Shown piece after piece: positions 1-7,574 of a DNA stretch of 64,000 nt. The position numbers and the translations under genes are program-made. Each line of letters opens with the position of its first letter. Position 1 is the first letter of the stretch. Under the pieces are notes generated by a model. It ran no database searches. It had not been told where the DNA came from and saw only the letters and a list, made by a program, of their open reading frames with translations. Where the stretch lies: positions 682,001 through 746,000 of the forward strand of contig JAEUHC010000019.1 in assembly GCA_016794785.1 (NCBI GenBank), written 5' to 3'. The DNA is from Opitutaceae bacterium (lineage in GTDB: Bacteria; Verrucomicrobiota; Verrucomicrobiia; Opitutales; Opitutaceae).

Positions 1-2378
1 ACCTCGTTGGCCGCGAACGAGCCGCGCGCGGTCCAGTTGCGCGTGATATTGGTCACGAGTTCGATCTCATAGCCCTCGGTGCCGCGGTCGCGGTAATCGG
101 TGGTGTTGACGAACGGCGTCGCGAGCAGCGGGTTGAGTTCGGCGCTGACGGTCGCGGCCACGCCGCTGCTGATGTTTTCCGCCGTGTTTTGAAAATACGT
201 GAGGTTGAGGCTCACGCGCTGGTCGAGGAGGTTGAAGCGCACGCTGTAGTCCGTGCCTTCCCCGGTGCGCGGCGCGAGGGCGCGGCCATTGAGATCGAGG
301 CCGGTGTTGTCGCTGAAGAGCGACGACTCGAAGTAACCGCCGGTGAGCGACACCCACGGGGTGACGTGCCAGACGGCGCCGTAGGTTTGGTTCGTGACCC
401 ACTGGTCGGCATTCTTCACGAGCGGAACGGCAACGTAGGCGGTGCCCTGGTTGGCGATACGGTTGCCGGAGAGATCGACGAAGCTCTGCTCGTTGGTCGT
501 CGGATCGGCGACGAGCGGGCGGAACGTGCTCTGGAGCCAGTGGTCGCGGCTGAGGCCGACACTGGACCGGACCTTGCCGCCGAAGTAGGAACCGAGCGCG
601 TTGAACGACCCGCTCGTGAGGCTCTGGTCGAAGCGCTGGCTGCCGCCGCCGTGCGTGAAGCGGAAATCCGTGGTGACGCCGGGCAGGTGGTCGTTGGCGA
701 GGGCGGCGCCGCTGTTGCCGTCCTTCATGTAGTGGTAATAATAGAAGAGGTTGTTCAAGTAGAACGCGGCGTTGCCGGTGTAGCCGCGGCGCAGGATTTC
801 CTCGCGGGAGAGCGAGCGCGTGAATGAATCCTTGTAGTAGGTCTCGTGGCGGTAGCCGCCGCTGAACACGAGGCGTTGCTTGATGTTCCATGGCAGCGGC
901 GCGTCATAGACGGCCACGCCGCGAAAGCTGTTGATCTCGTGGCCATCGATCAAGGTGACGGGATTGTGCGCGACGTAGTATTGCTCGAAGCGGGGGTTGG
1001 CGACGAGGCGCGCGCGCGTCGGATCGGTGGGATCGGGGAGACTCGGGTTCACATCGATCAGCACATCGCGGATGCCGACGCCAGCGACGTTGCCGTTGAA
1101 GACATTGATGCGGCGCGTGTCGTCCTTCTGGCCGTTGTGGCTGACCAGAATGCTGAAGCGATCGGTGAATGCGTGGCGAAATTCGACGGTGTAGGCGTGG
1201 AATTTCGAGTTCAGCTTGTTGATGGGGCCGCCCCAATCCTGGCCGCGCGGCACGATGCTTTCGGAGACGCCAATGATCGGGTAGCGCAGCGGGTTCACCG
1301 GATCGGTGCCGGTGGCGACGTTGGCGCCGATCTGCACCATGGAGCTGCGGAAGGTGGCGGTCGGGGTGGATTGGAGGCTGATGATGCGGCCGTCGATCAA
1401 GGCGAAGAGATGGTCCACGCCCGTGGCGGAGCGAATCTGCTGCATACCCACGCCGTTGACCTGCACACCGGGAAGGTTGGGATTGGCATCGAGGGCGTTG
1501 GTGCCGGTGCCGCGCACGTAGGCGGCGGTCTGGTCGTCGAGGACGACGTGGCTGAAGCCCTCGTCCTGGTCGCCGTGCTCATAGGTGAAATCGATCACTG
1601 TCTTGCGATTCTTGAACGGCTCCCACCGCACCGCGCCGGCGAGTCCGCGCAGCTCGGTGCCGGAGCGCTGGCGCCACGATTCGTTTTCGCCGCGGATGGC
1701 GTTGAGGCGGACGGAAACTCCCGTGTCGGCCAGCGGCTGGTTCACATCCAGCGAGTAGCGCTGGCTGCCCCAGTTGTCGTAGCGCACCTGCGCGGAGGCC
1801 GCGCGCCGGGCGTGCGCGCGCTTGGTGGTGATGTTGATGATGCCGCCGACATCGACGTCGCCAAACGCGAGGCCGCCGGGGCCGCGCGAGAACTCGATGC
1901 GCTCGGTGTTGTAGATGTCCTGCGGCATATACCAGGGGAAGCCGTCGCGCAGCTGGCGAATCGACGCCATGCCGCGAAAACTGATCTGGTTGCCGGACCT
2001 GGATCCGATGGCCGCGCCGCGCGTGCCGGAGTCGTTGTGGATGTTTTCCGCGTTGGTCGCGAACTCGACGGCATCGAGAAAATTGTTCACCGCGATGTCC
2101 TGCAAAAACTCCTGCGTCATCACGGAGATCGAATTGGGCAGGTCGGCGAGTTTCTCGCCGGTGCGCGTGCCGGTCAGCGCGGAAGAGGCGGCGTAGCCGA
2201 GATCCTTTTCGGCGGTGACTTCGAAGACGGAGAGCTGGACGGCGGTTTCGGTGGCGTTCTTGCCTGCCGCTGCGGGAGCGATCGTCTGCGCAGAAACGGT
2301 GAGCAGCGAGGCGAAAAGTCCGGCAAGGGTGGAGCCGGTTGCTTGCCACAGGCGGTTTGAACGGAGCGGGGTTATCAT
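1..2378 (-). CDS. TonB-dependent receptor (C-terminus cut off by window edge)
   Basis: This is an outer-membrane TonB-dependent transporter, presumably importing glycan fragments or metal chelates with energy from TonB-ExbBD. The frame opens at an ATG at 2378 and stays open to base 1, giving about 792 codons; the end of the barrel lies outside. A signal peptide covers residues 1-30. It is followed by a Q-L-S-V-F-E-V segment (about 48-54), the local variant of the LSPF motif shared by the other receptors, and then by a plug domain containing PNSISV (about residue 77) and an R-G-P-G-G segment. There is no STN or carboxypeptidase-like extension and no SusD gene beside it. It resembles the receptor at 7575-10442 along the plug and barrel (both have a GYTG segment and a later LPGV segment), so the two are probably paralogues. 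It lies 45 bases downstream of a sulfatase. The ligand is unknown. Confidence 0.9.
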   Translation of the reverse strand, partial: MITPLRSNRLWQATGSTLAGLFASLLTVSAQTIAPAAAGKNATETAVQLSVFEVTAEKDLGYAASSALTGTRTGEKLADLPNSISVMTQEFLQDIAVNNFLDAVEFATNAENIHNDSGTRGAAIGSRSGNQISFRGMASIRQLRDGFPWYMPQDIYNTERIEFSRGPGGLAFGDVDVGGIINITTKRAHARRAASAQVRYDNWGSQRYSLDVNQPLADTGVSVRLNAIRGENESWRQRSGTELRGLAGAVRWEPFKNRKTVIDFTYEHGDQDEGFSHVVLDDQTAAYVRGTGTNALDANPNLPGVQVNGVGMQQIRSATGVDHLFALIDGRIISLQSTPTATFRSSMVQIGANVATGTDPVNPLRYPIIGVSESIVPRGQDWGGPINKLNSKFHAYTVEFRHAFTDRFSILVSHNGQKDDTRRINVFNGNVAGVGIRDVLIDVNPSLPDPTDPTRARLVANPRFEQYYVAHNPVTLIDGHEINSFRGVAVYDAPLPWNIKQRLVFSGGYRHETYYKDSFTRSLSREEILRRGYTGNAAFYLNNLFYYYHYMKDGNSGAALANDHLPGVTTDFRFTHGGGSQRFDQSLTSGSFNALGSYFGGKVRSSVGLSRDHWLQSTFRPLVADPTTNEQSFVDLSGNRIANQGTAYVAVPLVKNADQWVTNQTYGAVWHVTPWVSLTGGYFESSLFSDNTGLDLNGRALAPRTGEGTDYSVRFNLLDQRVSLNLTYFQNTAENISSGVAATVSAELNPLLATPFVNTTDYRDRGTEGYEIELVTNITRNWTARGSFAANE

Positions 2379-2423
2379 GAGAGGCAGTGTTCGGTCGTTC
2401 TGGGATGGATTGAACGATTGAGC

Positions 2424-3953
2424 CTACTTGGCCGCTTTCGCTTTTCGTTTCTGCTTGGCCTCGGCGTTGCCGGCGCCCGGCGCCGAATTCGGGTCCATGC
2501 GCCGGAGGGCCTCGGGCGTCGGGCTGCCGCCGAATTGCTTGTAGTAGAGTTCCTGGAAGGGATTGATCTTCGGAATGCCGGTGACGTTCTCGTTCACGAG
2601 CATCGGCTGCACGGCGGTCCACCATTGATCGTAGGCCGCGCGCAGCTGCGCGACGACCGCGGGATGCTGGGCGATGACGTTGGTGGTCTCTCCCGGGTCG
2701 GCCTGGAGGTCGTAGAGTTCGGCGTTGTTCACGAGGGTGAAGCGGGAGTTTTGGATCGCGCACTTGTCGTATTTGGAATCCGCGGCTTTGCCCTTCGCCC
2801 AACGGCCGACGTGATGCACGAGCGTGCGATCGGCCCACGGTGACTGCGGATTCTTCAGCAGCGGCAGCAGGCTGCGGCCTTCGACCTGTTGCTGCACGGC
2901 GGGCGACAGCTTTGCGCCGGTGAGCTCGGCGAGAGTCGGGAAAAGATCGAGGTGGGCGCTGAGGGCGGAGCATTCGGCGCCGGCCGGGATGCCGCCGGCG
3001 GGCCAGCGGAAGAAGACCGGCACGCGGGTGCCGCCCTGATAGGTCGTCCCTTTGCCGCCCTTCATGCCGGCGTTGAAGATGCTCCGGCCGGCGGTGCCGC
3101 CGTTGTCGCTGCCGAGGTAGATGACGAGGGTGTTGTCGGCGAGGCCCCACTCTTTGATCTTCGCGAGGAGGGCGCCGAAGTTGGTGTCCACGTTTTCGAT
3201 CATGCCGAGAAACTTGGCGAGCCCCTCGGTCACACCCGGCTTGCCGAGATAATGCCGATAATACTCTTCCGGTAGCACGTGCGGTCCGTGCGCGGCGTTG
3301 AGCGGGATGTAGGCGAAGAACGGTTGCTTCGCCGTGCGCTTCGCATCGATCCACTTCAGCGCCTGCCCGAAAAACAAATCGGTGCAGTAGCCCGTGGTTT
3401 TCTCAAACTTCCCGTTGTGCCAGAGCGTCGGGTTGATGTTCGTGTTGCCCGGGGCATCCCCGCACGAGCCGGGAAAAGTCTGCCCGATGCCGCCGCCGCC
3501 GTGGATGTAAACTTCGTCGAAGCCGCGGCTCTCCGGGCGGTAGGCGGCCTCGTCGCCAAGGTGCCACTTCCCGAAAATACCGCTGGTGTAGCCGACGCTC
3601 TTCAGCATCTGGGGCAGCGTGTAGGTTGAGAGCGCCATGCGCTCGCGCTCGAGAATCGTGTGGGTGACGCCGTTCTTGAACTCATGCCGCCCGCTCATCA
3701 GCGCCGAGCGCGTGGGCGCGCACGTCGGGCTGACGTGGAACTGCGTGAAGAGGAGGCTCTCCTTCTTGAAGGCATCCACGGCCGGCGTGCGCATGATGGG
3801 ATTGCCGAGGCTCGCGTAGTCGCCGTAGCCCACGTCGTCGGGCATCACGAGAATGATGTTGGGCTGGGTGGCGGCCAAGGCTGCGGCCGGGAGGAACGCC
3901 GCCAGCAGCAGGCCGAGCAGCGCGCGAAGGCGGGGGGATTGGGTGGGTTTCAT
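2424..3953 (-). CDS. Secreted S1-family sulfatase
   Basis: A 509-residue formylglycine-dependent sulfatase that should hydrolyse a sulfate ester on a glycan in the periplasm or outside the cell. A signal peptide ends near residue 27 (AALAA). The metal-binding pair D39-D40, the C78-A-P-T-R82 maturation motif, the G-K129-W-H131-L motif and S-D283-N-G are all present, so the active site looks complete. The sequence around the T-G-Y-C-T-D segment (about 187-192) resembles the sulfatase at 16004-17734 more than the others, so these two form a subgroup. A Lys/Ala-rich tail ends the protein. A hairpin sits just upstream of its start (3970-3991). The sulfatase subfamily and substrate cannot be assigned by eye. 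Confidence 0.93.
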   Translation of the reverse strand: MKPTQSPRLRALLGLLLAAFLPAAALAATQPNIILVMPDDVGYGDYASLGNPIMRTPAVDAFKKESLLFTQFHVSPTCAPTRSALMSGRHEFKNGVTHTILERERMALSTYTLPQMLKSVGYTSGIFGKWHLGDEAAYRPESRGFDEVYIHGGGGIGQTFPGSCGDAPGNTNINPTLWHNGKFEKTTGYCTDLFFGQALKWIDAKRTAKQPFFAYIPLNAAHGPHVLPEEYYRHYLGKPGVTEGLAKFLGMIENVDTNFGALLAKIKEWGLADNTLVIYLGSDNGGTAGRSIFNAGMKGGKGTTYQGGTRVPVFFRWPAGGIPAGAECSALSAHLDLFPTLAELTGAKLSPAVQQQVEGRSLLPLLKNPQSPWADRTLVHHVGRWAKGKAADSKYDKCAIQNSRFTLVNNAELYDLQADPGETTNVIAQHPAVVAQLRAAYDQWWTAVQPMLVNENVTGIPKINPFQELYYKQFGGSPTPEALRRMDPNSAPGAGNAEAKQKRKAKAAK

Positions 3954-3969
3954 AGATGAGATTTTTTGG

Positions 3970-3991
3970 GGCCGGCAAGGTGCAGCCGGCC
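3970..3991. other. GC-rich inverted repeat upstream of a sulfatase start
   Basis: A perfect 7-base inverted repeat, GGCCGGC at 3970-3976 and GCCGGCC at 3985-3991, encloses an 8-base loop. It lies in the 168-base gap between the propeller-cytochrome gene and the sulfatase that starts at 3953. On the minus strand it is followed by CCCC and an A run rather than a T run, so it does not look like an intrinsic terminator. It could shield or stabilise the start of the sulfatase message. The rest of this gap shows no gene and no convincing promoter. Confidence 0.5.
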
Positions 3992-4121
3992 GGGGTGGCG
4001 GAATGACGCTGAGCTTAGTAGGTGTGGTTCGGAGGGAGGGCGGAGCAATGGGTGATTCGTTTCCACTGGTAACAACTGGCGGCGGCCGGTGGGGGCTGGA
4101 ATCGTGGCGATTACAGGACGA

Positions 4122-6137
4122 TCAAAGGCGCGCGATGAAATCCGCGAGATCGGCGGCGGCTTCGGCGCTGAGACCGAGGGGCGGCATGGCGACGTCCTTG
4201 AACGGGAGCGTCTTCTCGGCGTCGGGATGAAGGATGGCATTGATCAGATACGCCCGATCGACGGTGACCTCGAGCGGTTGGCCGTCGCGCAGGACGGTCT
4301 GCTTGCGGCCCACAATTCCTTTGAGATTGGGCGCGCCCCAAGCGCCGCCCTCGCGCTCAACGTGGCAGGCCATGCACAGGCTTTGGAAAGTCTGCTGCAA
4401 AGCCTCGCCTTTCGTCAGCGCGATGACGTCGCCCGCGCCGAGCGGCTGGCCGCCGATCTTCCGATGAAGCGTATACCAGAATTCCTTCGTATGGAGCAGG
4501 GACTTTCCATTCCGGCGGGGATCAAATTCCACCTGCACGACCCAGCCGGTGTTGTGGTTGCTGCGCAGGCCGGTGGGATCGGTGATGATGTCCTGGTCGT
4601 CCTTGAGGCCGTTCACGATGAGCGTCGCGATCTTGCCCGTGGCATCGAACGTGAGCGCCTTGGGTTTCAACATGACCTTGCCCTCGTCCTTGCCGCCGTA
4701 GCTCGCGGTGGGAAAGTAGGTCCACTGGCCGACCTTGATGTCGCTGAGTGAAATACTGTCCCGGGGGATGGGCCGGAGGAACTCGATGGCGAAGCCGCCC
4801 TCCACCGCCCGCACGGCGAGGATTTCATTGAAGTCGGCGGGGGCCTCCGCCGCAGATTTGACGCGGAACCGCTGCAGGCCCTGCCAACGGCCGTTGAACT
4901 CCCAGAGCCCGCCGGCGCCGATCTCTCCGATGTAGAAATTTCCGTCGGGGCCCTGCTCGATGCGATTGGGGCCCGCGGAGAAGCCGTTATTGCCGGCTTG
5001 GTCCGAGGGGCCGCCAGTGTGCTGGAATACCACGCCCTGCCAGACTCCCCCGACCTGCTCGGTGAAGACGCGCAAGATGCGGCCGCTGGTGAATTCGCAC
5101 AGCAGAATCTGTCCGTTGTAGGGCGCGAGGACGCCGGTCTCGTTGCGGAGCACGATGGGCTGGGCCGGAGAGCGGGCGACGGCGAGCTGTTGCAGATGCA
5201 CGGTGGCGGCGGCCTGGCCTTTCGGGCTGCCCACCTCGGCGTCGATGTCGGCCGGTTGAAACGCGGAGGCCCGGCCGTCGTTCGTGCGCAGGTAGTGTCC
5301 GTAGAATTTCCCTTTTTCGATGCGGATGAGTTCGTTCGACGGGTTGAAGATGCCCTGATTGTCCGCCACCCAAACCGTGTTGTCCGGCCCGACCTCAATG
5401 CCGTTGGGCGTGCGGAAGCCGCCCGCAAGATACTCGATCTTCACGGAGCCGGGCGCCTCCCGGCCGTCAACCGGGCCCAAAATGAAAGTGGAACCGCGGC
5501 GGATATCCGCGTTGGACGGGCTCATGACGTTCCGTTTGCCGCCGAGCAGAATGGCGGTGCTGAAGTTTCCGCACAGGAACGTCCGGCCGTCTCTCCGGTA
5601 GTGCTCGAAGCCGATGGTGTAGGTGTGAAAGTTCGGCGTGGAGATGCCGTCGAGCATCACGGTCTCGTCTCCTTTCCGGAACGAGGATTTGTGCACGCCG
5701 TCGTCGAAGCGGATGATGCGGTCCTTCTCGCCGACGTAGATGCTGTCTCCGATGACGGCAATGGCGCAGGGCTCGTAGAGCCAGTCGCAGAGCGTGGTGA
5801 CCTTGAGCTTCTGCCCGGCTTTCCCGGCGTGGAGCGCATTCTCCACGCGGAGCACCTTGCCTGATTTGAACGCGCCCTTGTCGGTGCGGTCCGGCTGGAG
5901 CGTCGTCACGTAGAGCACGTCCTGGTGAAAGGCCATGCCGCCGACGCGGAAGACTTCGCCGCCTTCCGTATCGATGTTCTCCAGGGCGAAAAACGGATGC
6001 ACGCCCACACTGGGAACGGGTGCGGCGGTCGGCGATTTCGCCTTCTTCTCCGCCGCGTTTTTTTTCGCGGGCGGGTTCTCGGCGGCCGTCAGAGTCAGGC
6101 CGAGAGCGAGTGCGAGGGAGAGGAGGAAACGGGTCAT
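4122..6137 (-). CDS. Secreted beta-propeller protein with C-terminal cytochrome c domain
   Basis: A 671-residue exported protein of the sorbosone-dehydrogenase/PVC propeller type with a covalently bound heme. I chose the ATG at 6137 because it begins a clean signal peptide (MTRFLLSLALALG...); an upstream in-frame ATG at 6170 would add 11 polar residues. After a Lys/Ala/Pro-rich linker the propeller runs from about residue 45 to 460 and contains repeats such as GGMAFHQDVLYV and PNGIEVGPDNTVWVADN. The C-terminal domain has the heme site C588-M-A-C-H592 and a likely distal Met near 651 (AMPPL). Known relatives oxidise sugars or aldoses with transfer to a c-type heme, but the activity of this group is unproven. 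It sits 45 bases after a sulfatase and ahead of another, so a role in processing the same glycan is an inference. Confidence 0.8.
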   Translation of the reverse strand: MTRFLLSLALALGLTLTAAENPPAKKNAAEKKAKSPTAAPVPSVGVHPFFALENIDTEGGEVFRVGGMAFHQDVLYVTTLQPDRTDKGAFKSGKVLRVENALHAGKAGQKLKVTTLCDWLYEPCAIAVIGDSIYVGEKDRIIRFDDGVHKSSFRKGDETVMLDGISTPNFHTYTIGFEHYRRDGRTFLCGNFSTAILLGGKRNVMSPSNADIRRGSTFILGPVDGREAPGSVKIEYLAGGFRTPNGIEVGPDNTVWVADNQGIFNPSNELIRIEKGKFYGHYLRTNDGRASAFQPADIDAEVGSPKGQAAATVHLQQLAVARSPAQPIVLRNETGVLAPYNGQILLCEFTSGRILRVFTEQVGGVWQGVVFQHTGGPSDQAGNNGFSAGPNRIEQGPDGNFYIGEIGAGGLWEFNGRWQGLQRFRVKSAAEAPADFNEILAVRAVEGGFAIEFLRPIPRDSISLSDIKVGQWTYFPTASYGGKDEGKVMLKPKALTFDATGKIATLIVNGLKDDQDIITDPTGLRSNHNTGWVVQVEFDPRRNGKSLLHTKEFWYTLHRKIGGQPLGAGDVIALTKGEALQQTFQSLCMACHVEREGGAWGAPNLKGIVGRKQTVLRDGQPLEVTVDRAYLINAILHPDAEKTLPFKDVAMPPLGLSAEAAADLADFIARL

Positions 6138-6182
6138 CAATGGGTGTTTTCTCGGATTTAGATCCGGCAAATTACTTTTCGT

Positions 6183-7559
6183 TCAGTAGGCCAGCGTCGC
6201 GCCGGCCTTGGTGGGGTTCTTGACGCTTTGCCACCATTGCTTCGGGCCTTCGGCCTCGATTTCCCGCCAGAGCTTGAAGAGCGCGGCCTTCATCTCGGCC
6301 GCTTTGTCCGGCAGCTTGGCGGCGAGGTTGTTTTCCTCCTTCCAGTCTTTCTGGATCTCGTAGAGTTCGAACGTGGTCATCTGGTCGTTGCCGACGAGCT
6401 TCCAGTCGCCGATGCGCAGCGCCACGCGGTCGCCGGGTGGCGAGACGTGCGTGCGCCAGAAGAGCGGGATTTTTCTCTCCACCGGCCGACCCGCGAAGGC
6501 GGGGATCATGCTGACGCCGTCGAGCGTGCGATCCTTCGGGAGGGCGACACCGGCCGCCTCCAGCACCGTGGCGAAAATGTCGGTGCCGATCACCGGGACC
6601 TCGCTCACCGTGCCGGCCTTGATGTGGCCGGGCCAGCGCGCGATGCCTGGCACGCGGATGCCACCTTCGTAGTCGCTGCGTTTGCGACCCCGCAGTCCGC
6701 CGGTGGAGCCGCCGCGGATGCCGCCCTGGCCTTCGGGACCGTTGTCGGAGGTGAAGATGAGCAGCGTGTTTTCGGCGAGTCCCTTGGCGTCGAGCGCGTC
6801 CATCACCATCCCGAGGGCGTGATCCATCTGCGTGACGTTGCCGAGATACTCACTGTTCGGATGACCCGGATAGAGGCCCGAAAAACGCGGATCGGAGGCG
6901 ATGGGCGTGTGGGGTTCGTGCACCCAGACCGAGAGCACGAAGGGTTTTTTCGGATTGCGGATTTCATTGAGCCAACGGATGCCCTCGGCCGCCACGAGCT
7001 GAGCGGAGAAACCCTGCATTTCGCCGACTGGCGTGCCGTTGCGGACGAAGTTGTCCGGGTTATTGTGGCTAGGACTGGCGTTGTTGTGCGTCGCCATCCA
7101 GTAGTCGTAACCGTGGTCGTTCGGCTGGGGAAACCCGGCCGTGTTGAAGTGCGGTCGGGCGTTGAGGTGCCATTTGCCCACGTGGCAGGTCTCGTAGCCG
7201 GCTTGTTTGAGCAGCTTCGGATAAGTGATCTCGCTGGTGCGCAGGTGCGCCTCGTGCACGCCCGACAGGTGCTGCCAGACGCCGTTGCGATAGGGCGTGC
7301 GGCCTGTGAGAATCGCCGACCGGGACGGCGAGCACACGCCCGCGGCCGAGTAGCACTGGGTGAACTTCACGCCCTGGGCCGCCAGCTTCGCGAGGTTCGG
7401 CGTCTTGATCACGGTGTTGCCATACGGCGACGTGTCGCCCCAGCCGAGGTCGTCGGCCAAAAAGACGACGATGTTGGGTCGGGCGGAGTCGGCCGCCTGC
7501 ACCGCGCAGAGTGGCACGAGCAGGAAGGCCGCGAGTGAGACGAGGCGGGGTATCTTCAT
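6183..7559 (-). CDS. Secreted S1-family sulfatase
   Basis: A 458-residue sulfatase with a signal peptide to about residue 22. Metal ligands D36-D37, the C76-S-P-S-R80 formylglycine motif, G-K129-W-H131-L and S-D272-N-G are intact. The stretch GGIRGGSTGGLRGRKRSDYEGG (residues about 279-300) carries the family's conserved R-G-x-K and Y-E-G-G elements. It does not group closely with the other sulfatases here: it has the distinct MATHNNASPSHNNP segment around residue 155-168, in a region that usually shapes the substrate pocket. It ends 45 bases before the propeller-cytochrome gene and begins 15 bases after the TonB receptor at 7575-10442, which suggests one transcript. The target sulfate position is unknown. 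Confidence 0.93.
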   Translation of the reverse strand: MKIPRLVSLAAFLLVPLCAVQAADSARPNIVVFLADDLGWGDTSPYGNTVIKTPNLAKLAAQGVKFTQCYSAAGVCSPSRSAILTGRTPYRNGVWQHLSGVHEAHLRTSEITYPKLLKQAGYETCHVGKWHLNARPHFNTAGFPQPNDHGYDYWMATHNNASPSHNNPDNFVRNGTPVGEMQGFSAQLVAAEGIRWLNEIRNPKKPFVLSVWVHEPHTPIASDPRFSGLYPGHPNSEYLGNVTQMDHALGMVMDALDAKGLAENTLLIFTSDNGPEGQGGIRGGSTGGLRGRKRSDYEGGIRVPGIARWPGHIKAGTVSEVPVIGTDIFATVLEAAGVALPKDRTLDGVSMIPAFAGRPVERKIPLFWRTHVSPPGDRVALRIGDWKLVGNDQMTTFELYEIQKDWKEENNLAAKLPDKAAEMKAALFKLWREIEAEGPKQWWQSVKNPTKAGATLAY

Positions 7560-7574
7560 GAGAGTAACGGCGAA